A stretch of 64,000 bases of DNA from Colwellia psychrerythraea 34H (GCF_000012325.1 NC_003910.7:5084001-5148000); one strand, 5' to 3'; shown: positions 47,200 to 57,286, numbered from the stretch's first letter. Notes: generated by a model not told the origin, from the sequence alone. Program-made: numbers and translations.

Positions 47200-47270
47200 G
47201 GGGATCCTCTGAATTTGGTTCTTTGTTAAGTCAGTTTTCCTGACGATGAAAATACCATACCCTAGATATT

Positions 47271-47322
47271 ATGTTGCAAAAAGTGATATATTCGCATCAC
47301 TACGTTGCGTTTATTGCAACAT
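47271..47322. promoter_or_regulatory. Candidate IlvY operators between ilvY and ilvC
   Basis: Nested symmetry: ATGTTGCA (47271) and TGCAACAT (47315) form the outer arms, GTGAT / ATCAC the inner ones, with an additional TTGCG half-site. Tandem TTGCA-type inverted repeats in the divergent ilvY-ilvC space fit LysR-type regulator binding by IlvY. Confidence 0.65.
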
Positions 47323-47354
47323 AGATAAAAAATTCAATACAAGGGCAATAAATT

Positions 47355-48233
47355 ATGGATCAAAAAGCACTGTCGATGTTTGCCCACTTGAGCCAAACAT
47401 TACACTTTGGTAAAACGGCACTAGCACATCACATCAGTCCATCTACGCTTAGCAGAGCAATTCAACGACTGGAAGATGAAGTGGGGGGCGAATTATTACA
47501 CCGCGATAATCGAACGGTAGTACTGACCGATGTAGGTAAAAAATTCAAAATTTATGCCGAGCAACAGCTTGAGCAATGGCATAGCTTCAAACAATCCCTT
47601 GACCATAAGCAAGCCGCCCTAACAGGTAAACTCCATATTTACTGTTCCGTGACTGCTGCGTACAGTCATTTACCGCCATTGCTGGAACGTTTTCGTGCTC
47701 GACATCCCTTAGTAGAAATTATGCTGACCACTGGGGATGCAGCTGATGCCCTTGAACAAGTACAAAATCAATCCGTTGATTTTGCTATCGCTGCTGCTCC
47801 TGAGAACTTACCCCGTAGTGTTTACTTTCACCACCTTGATACCATAGCACTCACGGTGATTGCACCGACAATGACTTGCAAGGTGCAGCAGCAACTGAGT
47901 CAAAAAGTATTAACTTGGTCTGAAATTCCAATAATTTTGCCTGAACATGGCGCTGCTCGAAAAAGATTTGAGCTCTGGTATCGTAAAAAGCAACAAGGAA
48001 AACCGACCATCTACGCCACAGTTTCTGGTCATGAAGCCTTGGTGAGCATGGTTGCTTTAGGCTGTGGAGTTGGCATAGTGCCGCAAGTGGTGGTGGATAA
48101 CAGCCCAGTCAAAGATAGGGTAAGCAATCTCGAGAATATTGGTGATATTGAACCCTTCGAATTGGGTGTTTGCTGTTTGAATCAAGCAAAAGCACAGCCA
48201 TTGATTAAAGCTTTTTTTTCCTCGATAGTTTAA
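47355..48233 (+). CDS. ilvY: LysR-type activator of ilvC, IlvY
   Basis: LysR-family regulator, 292 residues. The N-terminal winged helix (about 1-60) has the pattern HLSQTLHFGKTALAHHISPS, then TLSRAIQRLEDEVGGELLHR. The effector-binding domain follows (about 90-290), including GCGVGIVPQVVVD near the end. Divergence from ilvC and the operator-like symmetry between them identify it as IlvY. A hydrophilic Gln-rich stretch (KQQGKPT) is unremarkable. It ends 13 bp from the convergent comM. Confidence 0.9.
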   Translation: MDQKALSMFAHLSQTLHFGKTALAHHISPSTLSRAIQRLEDEVGGELLHRDNRTVVLTDVGKKFKIYAEQQLEQWHSFKQSLDHKQAALTGKLHIYCSVTAAYSHLPPLLERFRARHPLVEIMLTTGDAADALEQVQNQSVDFAIAAAPENLPRSVYFHHLDTIALTVIAPTMTCKVQQQLSQKVLTWSEIPIILPEHGAARKRFELWYRKKQQGKPTIYATVSGHEALVSMVALGCGVGIVPQVVVDNSPVKDRVSNLENIGDIEPFELGVCCLNQAKAQPLIKAFFSSIV

Positions 48234-48246
48234 TTAATATAATTCA

Positions 48247-49776
48247 TTAGACCGAAACGGCATTCATTAAATGACGTAACAATCTGTCCATAGCCCGATA
48301 AGATAGGGCCTCAACCAAATGTTTATTACAAATATTCAAGCTCCCTTCCATGTCTGCAAGGGTACGGGCAATTTTCAAAATTTTGTGATGCGCGCGGGTT
48401 GATAAACCTAACTTTTCTACGGCAAGTTCTAAAAATTCATTGTCATCCGTATTTAGATCACAATACCGCTTTAACTCACTACTGCTGATGTGCGCGTTGG
48501 CTTTGCCTTGCCTTTCAAGTTGGATAGTCCGACAGACTCGCACTCGTTGTTGTACCTGTGCGCTTGACTCATTTTTTTGGCTGCTCTGTGCCCATGTACC
48601 TCGAGGTAGTCTTGCTACTTCAATTTGAATATCAATGCGATCAAGAAAAGGTCCTGACAAACGATTTAAATAGCGTAAAACTTGTTCTGGCGTACTCCGT
48701 TGGTCGTTATAAAAGCCGGTAGGACTCGGGTTCATCGCTGCAATCAATTGAAAACGTGCGGGAAAGCATTGTTTGTGTAACGCTCTGGAAATAGTAACTT
48801 CACCCGACTCCATTGGCTCTCGCAATACGTCTAATACTTTTCGTTCAAACTCAGGTAATTCATCTAAAAATAATACACCGTTGTGTGCGAGCGTGATTTC
48901 TCCGGGCTTGGGCTGACTGCCTCCTCCGACTAAAGCCGCTGATGACGCAGTATGATGCGGTGCTCGAAAAGGTCGAGTAAACCACGACTTACGTGTAATA
49001 CCTTGATGGCTAATCGATTGAATAGCGGCGACTTGAAGCGCCTCGTTCTCGGTCATCGGCGGTAAAATACCGGCTAAACGACTAGCTAACATGGTTTTAC
49101 CGGTACCTGGAGGGCCGATGAATAATAAATTATGACCTCCGCTAGCAGCAATTTCCAACGCTCGTTTTGCCAAGGGTTGCCCCATAACATCACTCATATC
49201 CAATGTTTGATCTAGTTCAGCCATTTCTTCTGCCATTATTTTATCAGTCACTAGCGGTAAAACTTGTTGACCGGCAAAATGAGAAAACAGCTGCGTTAAA
49301 TGGCTTATGGCATGAATTTTTGCTTGTTTAACCCAACTGGCCTGTTCGATATTTTGTGTAGGAATAATCAAAGTCCGCTTACTTTGATTACTTGCCATGG
49401 CTACAGGAATTTCCCCGACAATCGCCCGTAGCTCACCGGATAAGGCCAGCTCTCCCGCAAATTCATATTGAGATAGATCAACGGCTGGAAGTTGTTCCGA
49501 CGCAGCGAGAATTCCAACCGCTATGGGTAAATCGAAACGGCCACCTTCTTTGGGTAAATCAGCAGGCGCCAAATTAACCGTGATACGTTTAGCCGGAAAT
49601 TCGTAACCACAATTTATGATGGCGCTACGCACCCTGTCTTTTGACTCTTTTACTGAGGCTTCGGGTAACCCGACGATATTGAATGCTGGTAAACCATTGG
49701 CAAGATGAACTTCAACCGTAACAAGGGGAGATTCAAGGCCGATTCGTGCCCGACTGTACACACAAGAAAGTGACAT
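48247..49776 (-). CDS. comM: ComM/YifB AAA+ ATPase (Mg-chelatase-like)
   Basis: Hexameric helicase that promotes branch migration during natural transformation. From the ATG at 49776 it is 509 residues. It has an N-terminal Lon-protease-like domain (about 1-170), the AAA+ core with Walker A GPPGTGKTM, Walker B VLFLDELPEF and sensor motifs, and a C-terminal helical domain (SSRAHHKILKIARTLADMEG-like). The longer open frame (26 extra codons) would run into the inverted-repeat element at 49829 and is rejected. Adjacency to the ilv operon is conserved in E. coli (yifB-ilvL). Confidence 0.92.
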   Translation of the reverse strand: MSLSCVYSRARIGLESPLVTVEVHLANGLPAFNIVGLPEASVKESKDRVRSAIINCGYEFPAKRITVNLAPADLPKEGGRFDLPIAVGILAASEQLPAVDLSQYEFAGELALSGELRAIVGEIPVAMASNQSKRTLIIPTQNIEQASWVKQAKIHAISHLTQLFSHFAGQQVLPLVTDKIMAEEMAELDQTLDMSDVMGQPLAKRALEIAASGGHNLLFIGPPGTGKTMLASRLAGILPPMTENEALQVAAIQSISHQGITRKSWFTRPFRAPHHTASSAALVGGGSQPKPGEITLAHNGVLFLDELPEFERKVLDVLREPMESGEVTISRALHKQCFPARFQLIAAMNPSPTGFYNDQRSTPEQVLRYLNRLSGPFLDRIDIQIEVARLPRGTWAQSSQKNESSAQVQQRVRVCRTIQLERQGKANAHISSSELKRYCDLNTDDNEFLELAVEKLGLSTRAHHKILKIARTLADMEGSLNICNKHLVEALSYRAMDRLLRHLMNAVSV

Positions 49777-49828
49777 ATAAATTCCATTTAATAGGTTCCT
49801 TTTTTCCAGTGTAGTCCAAATATTTTTA

Positions 49829-50029
49829 TATACCCATGATACTTCAAGATGCAAGTTTCAGGATGCCTGTGCGATTCATGCTCAGACATCCCCTTAAGGC
49901 TGGTTTAGAAACGCTTTATGCTGCGTTACTGATTTCGATAAGGGAACAACCATTATCCTCAATCAATATCTTGCCTAAAGACGTTTATAATTCCAGCTGA
50001 ATCCCCTATCTTGAGGCAACATGGGTATA
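49829..50029. mobile_element. 201-bp MITE-like element (TATACCCAT ends)
   Basis: Ends TATACCCAT / ATGGGTATA are perfect inverted repeats. The interior matches the 27061-27189 element (GATTTCGATAAGGGAAC...TCAATATCTTGCCTAAAG...ATTCCAGCTGAA), with an extra 70-bp block near the left end that matches the 59-bp element at 20285-20343. It is non-coding and lies between comM and the ilv promoter region. Confidence 0.75.
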
Positions 50030-50082
50030 TTGGTTTATTACCTATTGTCAATTACTGCACAAAAATACTCTAACAAAAAAAC

Positions 50083-50112
50083 TTGCACATAGGATTAGAG
50101 CTATGGTACTAA
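50083..50112 (+). promoter_or_regulatory. Possible promoter of the ilv operon
   Basis: TTGCAC (50083) and TACTAA (50107) with 18-bp spacing resemble sigma-70 -35/-10 elements. Transcription from about 50119 would give a leader of roughly 70 nt before the leader peptide. The match is moderate and unproven. Confidence 0.35.
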
Positions 50113-50187
50113 TTTAATAAGTAAGCGACGCTGAACATAATAAAACCAATAATCAGTCTGCGCAAAATAAACAAACAAAGAGATAAA

Positions 50188-50262
50188 ATGCACATATTTA
50201 ACTCAATTATTATAAACCTTCTCGTCGTGGTGATTCTTAAATCATCTCGAGGGTTTTGTTGA
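50188..50262 (+). CDS. ilvL: ilv leader peptide (IlvL-type)
   Basis: 24-residue open frame starting MHIF and ending SSRGFC. Its centre IIINLLVVVIL places ten Ile/Leu/Val codons within eleven positions. Its sole function is to sense charged tRNA-Ile, -Leu and -Val through ribosome stalling. AAAGAG precedes the ATG. The last codons (50248-50260) form part of a competing RNA stem with the downstream terminator arm. It is too short for ORF screens but unambiguous in context, 146 bp upstream of ilvG. Confidence 0.93.
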   Translation: MHIFNSIIINLLVVVILKSSRGFC

Positions 50263-50327
50263 GCTAAAAAAAAGCATTCAATCAAATAACAAACCCTCGC
50301 TTCGCAAGAACCGAGGGTTTTCTTTTT
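50215..50327 (+). promoter_or_regulatory. Transcription attenuator of the ilv operon
   Basis: Four segments can be read. Segment 1 is AACC-TT-CTCG at 50215-50224, inside the leader codons. Segment 2 is CGAGGGTTTTGTT at 50248-50260. Segment 3 is AACAAACCCTCG at 50288-50299. Segment 4 is CGAGGGTTT at 50312-50320. Pairing 3:4 with the following TCTTTTT makes the terminator, 2:3 the antiterminator and 1:2 the protector. Stalling on Ile/Leu/Val codons would cover segment 1 and favour 2:3, allowing read-through into ilvG. This follows the known E. coli ilvGMEDA logic. Confidence 0.9.
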
Positions 50328-50407
50328 AGTTTCTTTTTAATTGATTTTTTATTAAAGATGAAGATGCTGGAAATACAGACATTAACAATATAACAATTGG
50401 AATCATC

Positions 50408-52072
50408 ATGACCAAGAGTAAAACGCTAACAGGCGGCGCATTATTATTTGAAGTATTACAAGAGCACGGTGTACAGCACGTTTTTGGCTACCCAGGCGGT
50501 GCCATCATGCCAATTTATGACGCTTTATACGATAGTGACGTAAAGCATTTTCTATGCAGACACGAGCAAGGTGCAGCATTTTCTGCTGTAGGATATGCGC
50601 GTGCTGCTGGTACTGTTGGTGTCTGTTTAGCGACCTCAGGTCCAGGGGCTACAAACTTGATTACCGGCCTTGCCGATGCGCTTGCTGATTCGATTCCAGT
50701 TGTTGCCATTACAGGACAAGTTCCTACTGCTGCAATGGGTAGTGATGCCTTCCAAGAAATTGATATTTTTGGTTTATCTCTTGCGTGTACTAAGCATTCT
50801 TTCCAAGTAACTGATATTAATGAGCTGGAAAAAGTATTGCATCAAGCCTTTGAAATTGCTTTAGAAGGTCGTCATGGACCAGTACTTGTTGATATTCCAA
50901 AAGACGTTCAATTAGCAGAAGTAACTCAGCGTTTAGATAAACTGTCTCATTTAAAGAATAAAGTAAAATTACCCCTTGCAGATATCAGCAAAGCTCTTGA
51001 TTTACTGACGCATGCTAAGCAACCTATTTTATATGTTGGTGGTGGTGTTGGTATGGCAAACGCGGTAGAAGAAGTACGCGATTTTGCTGAAAAAACAGGT
51101 ATGCCAAGTGTTTCGACCTTAAAGGGATTGGGTGCGATAAATCCGGATAATGAAAATCACCTGGGTATGCTAGGTATGCACGGTACAAAAACCGCTAACC
51201 TTGCGGTGCAGGAAAGCGATTTATTAGTGGTAGTTGGCGCTCGTTTTGATGACCGAGTGACCGGCAAGCTAGATGAATTTGCTCCGAATGCTAAAGTCAT
51301 TCATTTTGATATTGATACTGCTGAAATTAATAAACGTCGCGATGCTGACGCTGCTATTTTAGGTGACTTAAAGGGTAACTTACCGTTATTAACAACTGAA
51401 TTAGACATAGCAGACTGGCAACAAAAATTGCAGCAAATGAACACTGATTTTGCTTGGCGATATGATCACCCCGGTGATAATATTTTTGCACCAGCCGTAT
51501 TAAAAACGGTGAGCGACCTTATGCCGAGCAACACTTGTGTAACCACTGATGTTGGTCAACACCAAATGTGGGCCGCACAGCATATGACTTTTGATGACCC
51601 AAGCAACTTTTTAACCAGTGGCGGCATGGGCACTATGGGCTTTGGTTTACCCGCAGCAATAGGTGCACAAATATCACGTCCTCACGATACAGTTATAGCG
51701 GTATCAGGTGATGGTTCAATTATGATGAATGTACAAGAATTGGCCACGATCAAACGCTATCAGATCCCGGTGAAAGTTGTGTTAATTGATAACGCAAAAC
51801 TAGGTATGGTTCGCCAATGGCAGGACCTATTCTTTGACGGTCGACTAAGCGAAACTGATTTGTCTGACAACCCTGACTTTGTCATGCTAGCCAGAGCGTT
51901 CGAGATAAAATCACAGTTAATCACTAAAAAGAGTGAAGTTAAAGCAGCCATTGAAGAGATGCTAGATCATGATGGCCCTTACTTATTACAAGTAAAAATA
52001 GATGCAGCAGAAAATGTTTGGCCGCTAGTTCCACCAAATACAGCAAACGATAAAATGATGGAGGGTGTTTAA
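50408..52072 (+). CDS. ilvG: Acetolactate synthase, large catalytic subunit
   Basis: ThDP enzyme for the first common step of Ile/Val synthesis. It has 554 residues: N-terminal pyrimidine-binding domain ([29 protein letters not shown]), central domain, and C-terminal ThDP/Mg domain ([20 protein letters not shown], then [12 protein letters not shown]). In E. coli K-12 ilvG is frameshifted, but here the frame is intact. The TTGGAA ribosome site is weak. It is first in the attenuated ilvGMEDA operon and overlaps the region before ilvM by one base pair of spacing. Confidence 0.96.
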   Translation: MTKSKTLTGGALLFEVLQEHGVQHVFGYPGGAIMPIYDALYDSDVKHFLCRHEQGAAFSAVGYARAAGTVGVCLATSGPGATNLITGLADALADSIPVVAITGQVPTAAMGSDAFQEIDIFGLSLACTKHSFQVTDINELEKVLHQAFEIALEGRHGPVLVDIPKDVQLAEVTQRLDKLSHLKNKVKLPLADISKALDLLTHAKQPILYVGGGVGMANAVEEVRDFAEKTGMPSVSTLKGLGAINPDNENHLGMLGMHGTKTANLAVQESDLLVVVGARFDDRVTGKLDEFAPNAKVIHFDIDTAEINKRRDADAAILGDLKGNLPLLTTELDIADWQQKLQQMNTDFAWRYDHPGDNIFAPAVLKTVSDLMPSNTCVTTDVGQHQMWAAQHMTFDDPSNFLTSGGMGTMGFGLPAAIGAQISRPHDTVIAVSGDGSIMMNVQELATIKRYQIPVKVVLIDNAKLGMVRQWQDLFFDGRLSETDLSDNPDFVMLARAFEIKSQLITKKSEVKAAIEEMLDHDGPYLLQVKIDAAENVWPLVPPNTANDKMMEGV

Positions 52073-52073
52073 T

Positions 52074-52352
52074 ATGAGTTCTTTGACGCTGAATAAGTAT
52101 CAATTAATCATTATGGCTGATGATAAACAGGTGGTGTTGGAGCGAATTTTACAAGTCACTCGCTATCGCGGTTTTCTAATCAATGGTATGAATGCCGAAG
52201 TAAATACGGGTAACAATGTTGCCACAATCACTATGAGTGTCAGTAGTGAACGTCCTATTTCTTTGCTTATTGATCAAATAAACAAATTGATCGACATCAA
52301 GGGTGTCAAAGTGGACAATAGTGAAGTGCAAATACAACAACACAGCGCTTAA
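52074..52352 (+). CDS. ilvM: Acetolactate synthase, small regulatory subunit
   Basis: 92-residue ACT-domain protein that activates IlvG. The sequence shows the beta-alpha-beta ACT pattern (QLIIMADDKQVVLERILQVTRYRGFLINGM, split around VLER) and a second strand-helix unit ending VKVDNSEVQIQQ. The ATG at 52074 has GGAGGGTG in front, one base after the ilvG stop, so the two subunits are translationally coupled. A GTG at 52065 is less likely. It is the IlvM (isoform II) type rather than the longer IlvN/IlvH forms. Confidence 0.92.
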   Translation: MSSLTLNKYQLIIMADDKQVVLERILQVTRYRGFLINGMNAEVNTGNNVATITMSVSSERPISLLIDQINKLIDIKGVKVDNSEVQIQQHSA

Positions 52353-52474
52353 ATAACACGGCGCTTAGACAACAAGTAATATAATAAAAATTCGCTCTCT
52401 AAAAATTTACATTACTCTGACATTGGCGTCGGGGTTTGTTGATTTTTCAAGAGCAACAAAATTAGGAAAAGATA

Positions 52475-53401
52475 ATGGCTAAAGTAAATGCAGACTATAT
52501 TTGGTTCAATGGTGAAATCATGCCGTGGCAAAATGCTACTGTTCATGTAATGAGTCATGCACTTCATTACGGTTCATCAGTTTTTGAAGGCATTCGTGCC
52601 TATGAAACACATAAAGGCACGTGTATCTTCCGTTTAGAAGAGCATATCAAGCGTTTATTTGATTCAGCAAAAATTTACCGAATGAATATTCCATACACGC
52701 AAGAAGAAGTTGTACAAGCCTGTAAAGATGCTGTTGTAAAAAACGATTTAAAATCAGCATATCTTCGTCCATTAGCCTTTTTAGGTGATATCGGTATGGG
52801 TCTTCGTCCACCTATCGATGCTAAAGCTGACCTTATGATTGCCGCATTTAGCTGGGAAGCATACTTAGGTGCTGATGCTGTTGAGAATGGTGTTGATGTG
52901 GGCGTTTCTAGTTGGAACCGTTTAGCGCCAAATACAATGCCTACTGCAGCAAAAGCAGGTGGTAACTATTTGTCTTCACAGCTTATATCTACTGAAGCTG
53001 CTCGCCATGGTTATGCCGAAGGTGTAGCACTTGATGTGAATAACATGGTAAGTGAAGGCGCAGGTCAAAACTTATTTTTAGTACGTAACGGTGTTATTTA
53101 TACTCCACCGGGCACAGCCTCTATTTTGCAAGGTTTAACACGAGATGCTGTTTTCTACTTGGCTAAGCAGTTAGGTTATGAAGTACGTGAAGAATCTATT
53201 GCACGTGAAGCACTATATCTTGCTGATGAATTCTTTATGTGTGGTACAGCTACTGAAGTAGTACCGGTTAAATCGGTAGATGGTTTACCTGTAGGTACTG
53301 GTTCTCGTGGACCAATCACTAAAGCACTTCAAGAAGCCTTTTTTGGTATTTTTGATGGCACTACCAGCGTACCAGAAAGCTGGTTAGATCCTGTAAAATA
53401 A
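52475..53401 (+). CDS. ilvE: Branched-chain amino acid aminotransferase
   Basis: PLP enzyme of fold type IV for the last step in Ile/Val/Leu synthesis. The 308 residues match E. coli IlvE (309). Motifs are HALHYGSSVFEGIRAYET, the PLP lysine K160 in MPTAAKAGGNYL, EGAGQNLFLVRNG and FMCGTATEVVPV. AGGA precedes the ATG. It follows ilvM after 122 bp. A dispersed hairpin repeat lies behind it before ilvD. Confidence 0.96.
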   Translation: MAKVNADYIWFNGEIMPWQNATVHVMSHALHYGSSVFEGIRAYETHKGTCIFRLEEHIKRLFDSAKIYRMNIPYTQEEVVQACKDAVVKNDLKSAYLRPLAFLGDIGMGLRPPIDAKADLMIAAFSWEAYLGADAVENGVDVGVSSWNRLAPNTMPTAAKAGGNYLSSQLISTEAARHGYAEGVALDVNNMVSEGAGQNLFLVRNGVIYTPPGTASILQGLTRDAVFYLAKQLGYEVREESIAREALYLADEFFMCGTATEVVPVKSVDGLPVGTGSRGPITKALQEAFFGIFDGTTSVPESWLDPVK

Positions 53402-53410
53402 AATGCCTTT

Positions 53411-53480
53411 AGGCTCTAGTTCCTCGTTAGGAGTACTCACCTATATTCATAGGCTCCGTGCTCCTGACTTGTCTAGAGTC
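53411..53480. repeat. Dispersed hairpin repeat, copy 2 (between ilvE and ilvD)
   Basis: Outer arms GGCTCTAG / CTAGAGTC enclose the core ACTCACCTATATTCATAGG at about 53434-53452. The core is the reverse complement of the acnB-side copy (2615-2649) apart from a few bases. It lies inside the ilvGMEDA operon and would be transcribed. Confidence 0.7.
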
Positions 53481-53616
53481 AAAATACAATTTTATTAACC
53501 TTCTCTATATAAAGTTATTTTAAAAGTTCATTTAGCTTAGTAATAACAAAGTGAATTTTCAAAATTATATTATTAAAAAATAAGTTCTCAAACTCACCAA
53601 TTGGAATGTAAAAATC

Positions 53617-55479
53617 ATGCCTAAATTAAGATCTGCAACTTCTACTCAAGGCCGTAACATGGCCGGTGCCCGTGCTTTATGGCGTGCTACAGGCATGACA
53701 GATGGCGATTTTGGGAAACCTATTATCGCGGTAGTGAACTCTTTCACTCAATTTGTACCCGGTCATGTGCATTTGAAAGACATGGGACAATTAGTTGCTG
53801 GTGCCATTGAAGAAGCAGGCGGTGTTGCTAAAGAATTCAACACTATCGCTGTAGATGACGGTATCGCTATGGGTCATTCAGGTATGCTTTATAGCTTACC
53901 TTCACGTGATTTAATTGCCGACTCAGTTGAGTATATGGTAAATGCTCATTGTGCTGATGCCATGGTTTGTATCTCAAACTGTGACAAAATCACCCCAGGT
54001 ATGATGATGGCAGCAATGCGCTTAAACATCCCAGTAATTTTTGTATCTGGTGGTCCAATGGAAGCCGGTAAAACAAAATTGAGTGATCAAATTATTAAGC
54101 TTGATTTAGTTGATGCCATGATTAAAGGTGCGGATCCAACAGTAAGTGATGAAGACAGTGATAAAATTGAACGCTCTGCCTGTCCGACGTGTGGTTCATG
54201 TTCAGGTATGTTCACCGCCAACTCCATGAACTGTTTAGCAGAAGCATTAGGTTTAGCTCTTCCGGGTAATGGTTCAATGTTGGCAACACATGCTGATAGA
54301 GAGCAATTATTCTTAAAAGCGGGTAAACAAATTGTTGAATTAACGAAACGTTATTACCAAGATAACGATGAATCAGCTCTACCACGTAATATTGCTTGTA
54401 AAGAGGCATTACACAATGCCATGTGTTTAGATATTGCGATGGGTGGTTCAACCAACACTATCTTGCATTTATTGGCAACAGCACAAGAAGCTGAAATTGA
54501 TTACACCATGGAAGACATGGATAAATTATCACGCATCGTGCCACAGTTATGTAAAGTTGCGCCATCAACACCTGAGTATCATATGGAAGATGTGCATCGC
54601 GCCGGTGGTGTGATTTCAATTCTTGGTGAATTATCGCGTGCTGGTTTATTAAAGACTGACGTACCTAATGTTTTAGGTACTACGTTAGCTGATGTAATTG
54701 CCAAATATGACATTACCCTTACTGACGATGAAGACATTAAAAAATTCTACCGTGCTGGCCCTGCAGGTATTCGCACTACTAAAGCCTTTAGTCAAGATTG
54801 TCGCTGGGATACCTTAGACGATGACCGAGTAAATGGTTGTATTCGTAACCTTGAAAATGCCTTTTCGTTAGAAGGTGGTTTAGCGGTACTTTCAGGTAAT
54901 ATTGCAGTAGATGGCTGTGTTGTTAAAACTGCAGGTGTAAGTGACGACAACTTAGTATTTACAGGTCCTGCACACATTTTTGAAAGCCAAGATGATGCCG
55001 TAGCCGGTGTTTTAGACGGAAAAGTAGTCGCTGGTGAAGTGGTTGTTATTCGTTATGAAGGCCCTAAAGGCGGCCCAGGTATGCAAGAAATGCTTTATCC
55101 AACCACTTACTTAAAGTCGATGGGATTAGGTAAAGCCTGTGCCTTATTAACTGATGGTCGCTTCTCTGGTGGTACTTCTGGTTTATCCATTGGTCATGTT
55201 TCTCCTGAAGCAGCTGACGGCGGCACAATCGCCTTAGTTGAACAAGGTGATATCATTCATATTGATATTCCTACCCGTGAAATTACCCTACAAGTATCTG
55301 AAGAAGTACTTGAAGAACGTCGTGCTGCAATGATTTCTAAAGGTAAGCAAGCTTGGAAACCAGCAGATCGTGTTCGTCCAATTAGCTACGCACTTAAAAA
55401 CTACGCAATGTTAGCCACTAGTGCTGATAAAGGTGCTGTGCGTAACAGAGACTTATTAGATGGTTTAGTTGATAAGTAA
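53617..55479 (+). CDS. ilvD: Dihydroxy-acid dehydratase
   Basis: Iron-sulphur enzyme for the third step of Ile/Val synthesis. At 620 residues it is close to E. coli (616). Cluster-related motifs include [33 protein letters not shown] and the C-terminal [21 protein letters not shown] and [19 protein letters not shown] serves as ribosome site. It is the fourth structural gene of the operon, with ilvA following after a 188-bp gap containing further hairpins. Confidence 0.97.
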   Translation: MPKLRSATSTQGRNMAGARALWRATGMTDGDFGKPIIAVVNSFTQFVPGHVHLKDMGQLVAGAIEEAGGVAKEFNTIAVDDGIAMGHSGMLYSLPSRDLIADSVEYMVNAHCADAMVCISNCDKITPGMMMAAMRLNIPVIFVSGGPMEAGKTKLSDQIIKLDLVDAMIKGADPTVSDEDSDKIERSACPTCGSCSGMFTANSMNCLAEALGLALPGNGSMLATHADREQLFLKAGKQIVELTKRYYQDNDESALPRNIACKEALHNAMCLDIAMGGSTNTILHLLATAQEAEIDYTMEDMDKLSRIVPQLCKVAPSTPEYHMEDVHRAGGVISILGELSRAGLLKTDVPNVLGTTLADVIAKYDITLTDDEDIKKFYRAGPAGIRTTKAFSQDCRWDTLDDDRVNGCIRNLENAFSLEGGLAVLSGNIAVDGCVVKTAGVSDDNLVFTGPAHIFESQDDAVAGVLDGKVVAGEVVVIRYEGPKGGPGMQEMLYPTTYLKSMGLGKACALLTDGRFSGGTSGLSIGHVSPEAADGGTIALVEQGDIIHIDIPTREITLQVSEEVLEERRAAMISKGKQAWKPADRVRPISYALKNYAMLATSADKGAVRNRDLLDGLVDK

Positions 55480-55489
55480 AACTGAAAAA

Positions 55490-55609
55490 TGGTGCTAGAA
55501 AAGACAAAAGACTTTCTAGCTCAGCTAATTTGATTTCGTCATTCCCGAGTTTTCTTATCGGGAATCTAGCTTTCAGATAATGGATGCTCGATATAATCAA
55601 CTCGAGCAT
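55490..55609. repeat. Cluster of three hairpins between ilvD and ilvA
   Basis: GCTAGAAA / TTTCTAGC lies close to the ilvD stop. Next is an imperfect ATTCCCGA...TCGGGAAT pair of a common gammaproteobacterial intergenic type. The last is ATGCTCGA / TCGAGCAT at 55584-55609. None has a T-run, so read-through to ilvA is plausible. Confidence 0.5.
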
Positions 55610-55667
55610 GACTATTTCATAGTTAGCTGCATTTTTTCAAGTGATTGACAGTAATTTAGGCAAAACC

Positions 55668-57236
55668 ATGACAGAAACACTCAAACAAGTATCCCCACAA
55701 GAGCCATTAGATTACCTACGTCGTATTCTACTTGCCCCTATTTATGATCTAGCGGTTGAAACTGAATTGACGGCTTGCAACAAGTTGTCCTCCCGGTTAA
55801 ATAACCACATTTATTTAAAACGTGAAGATCAGCAACCCGTACATTCGTTTAAATTACGTGGCGCTTACAACAAACTCAATAGTTTAACTGAAGAGCAATG
55901 CATTCATGGTGTTATTGCTGCTTCTGCTGGTAATCATGCTCAAGGTTTAGCACTAGCGGCTAAAAAACTTGGCATCAATGCAACTATCGTCATGCCCAAA
56001 ACAACCCCTGATATTAAGGTGGACAATGTAAGGCGCTTTGGTGGTGAAGTACGATTAGTTGGCAATAGTTTCAATGAAGCACAAGCCGCTTCAATCGAAT
56101 ATGCCAAAGCAGAAAATAAAACCCTTGTTCATCCCTTTGACGATGTTGAAGTCATTATTGGCCAAGGCACGGTAGCTAAAGAATTATTACAACAGCTACC
56201 CCAAGCTGATGTGGTGTTTATACCTGTTGGCGGTGGTGGACTTCTTGCGGGTATGGCTGTTTATTTAAAACAGCTAAATCCAAGAACTAGAATTATCGGT
56301 GTAGAAGCTGAAGATTCAGCCTGTTTAAAAGCCGCACTTGAAGCAGGAGAGCCCGTTGATTTAACTCAAGTAGGTTTGTTTGCCGATGGCGTTGCCGTTA
56401 AACGTATTGGTGAAAATACTTTTGGTTTGATTCAAGAGTTTTGTGATGAAGTGATCACCGTTTCAACCGATGAAATTTGTGCATCTATCAAAGACATCTT
56501 CGAAGAAACACGTGTTATTGCTGAGCCTGCTGGTGCATTATCTTTGGCCGGCTTACAAAAGTATTGTCTGACTAGCAAAGGTGGTGAATCTTTAGCAGCA
56601 ATACTTTCAGGCGCAAACATGAACTTTCATACCTTGCGTTACGTATCAGAACGCTGTGAATTAGGTGAAAAGAAAGAAGCGATATTAGCGGTTACTATTC
56701 CCGAAGAAAAAGGTAGTTTTAAACGTTTTTGTCAATCCATAGGTAACCGTGCCATTACCGAGTTTAACTATCGTTATTCTGGTAAACCTAGTGCTGAAAT
56801 TTTTGTCGGTGTTCGTCTTGGCGGCAGTGTCGAAGAACGTCAAGAGTTACTTCAAGGGCTAGAAAGCGCGAATTATCAAGTAAGAGATTTTACTGATAAT
56901 GAATTAGCTAAATTACACGTTCGCTACATGATTGGCGGAAAAACGCCTAATTCAGCTAAAAATACTAATTCTGTAGGTGAAAAGGATGAACGACTCTTTA
57001 GTTTTGAGTTTCCTGAACATCCAGGGGCGTTAGAAAAATTCTTAGCCGCTATGGGGGAATACTGGAATATCACCTTATTTCATTACCGTAATCATGGCGC
57101 AGCATTTGGTCAGGTACTTGCTGGTTTTGATCTTGAGAAAAGTCAGCAGAACGAATTCTTCCAACATCTTGATGACCTTGGCTATCAATGGCAAGAAGAA
57201 ACTGACAACCTCGCTTATCAGACATTTTTGAATTAA
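55668..57236 (+). CDS. ilvA: Threonine deaminase (biosynthetic)
   Basis: First committed step to isoleucine: threonine to 2-oxobutyrate, inhibited by isoleucine. From the ATG at 55668 it is 522 residues (E. coli 514). The PLP lysine is K62 in HSFKLRGAYN, the phosphate loop is VGGGGLLAG, and two ACT-like regulatory subdomains occupy about 330-522 (IPEEKGSFKRFCQSIG; FEFPEHPGALEKFLAAMG). A GTG upstream at 55641 is less likely. It is last in ilvGMEDA and has a terminator directly behind it. Confidence 0.95.
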   Translation: MTETLKQVSPQEPLDYLRRILLAPIYDLAVETELTACNKLSSRLNNHIYLKREDQQPVHSFKLRGAYNKLNSLTEEQCIHGVIAASAGNHAQGLALAAKKLGINATIVMPKTTPDIKVDNVRRFGGEVRLVGNSFNEAQAASIEYAKAENKTLVHPFDDVEVIIGQGTVAKELLQQLPQADVVFIPVGGGGLLAGMAVYLKQLNPRTRIIGVEAEDSACLKAALEAGEPVDLTQVGLFADGVAVKRIGENTFGLIQEFCDEVITVSTDEICASIKDIFEETRVIAEPAGALSLAGLQKYCLTSKGGESLAAILSGANMNFHTLRYVSERCELGEKKEAILAVTIPEEKGSFKRFCQSIGNRAITEFNYRYSGKPSAEIFVGVRLGGSVEERQELLQGLESANYQVRDFTDNELAKLHVRYMIGGKTPNSAKNTNSVGEKDERLFSFEFPEHPGALEKFLAAMGEYWNITLFHYRNHGAAFGQVLAGFDLEKSQQNEFFQHLDDLGYQWQEETDNLAYQTFLN

Positions 57237-57241
57237 TGTTG

Positions 57242-57275
57242 AAGAGCCAATAAAGTAATACTTTATTGGCTCTTA
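57242..57275 (+). terminator. Terminator of the ilv operon
   Basis: Stem AAGAGCCAATAAAG / CTTTATTGGCTCTT with a 5-nt loop, starting 6 bp after the ilvA stop. It may also terminate the convergent membrane-protein gene. Confidence 0.8.
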
Positions 57276-57286
57276 TCTATTAGGTA

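Noticed and set aside
49777..49854. Longer comM start adding 26 residues
   Set aside because: The extension runs into the MITE-like element and is not like known ComM N-termini; MSLSCVYSRA is the usual start.
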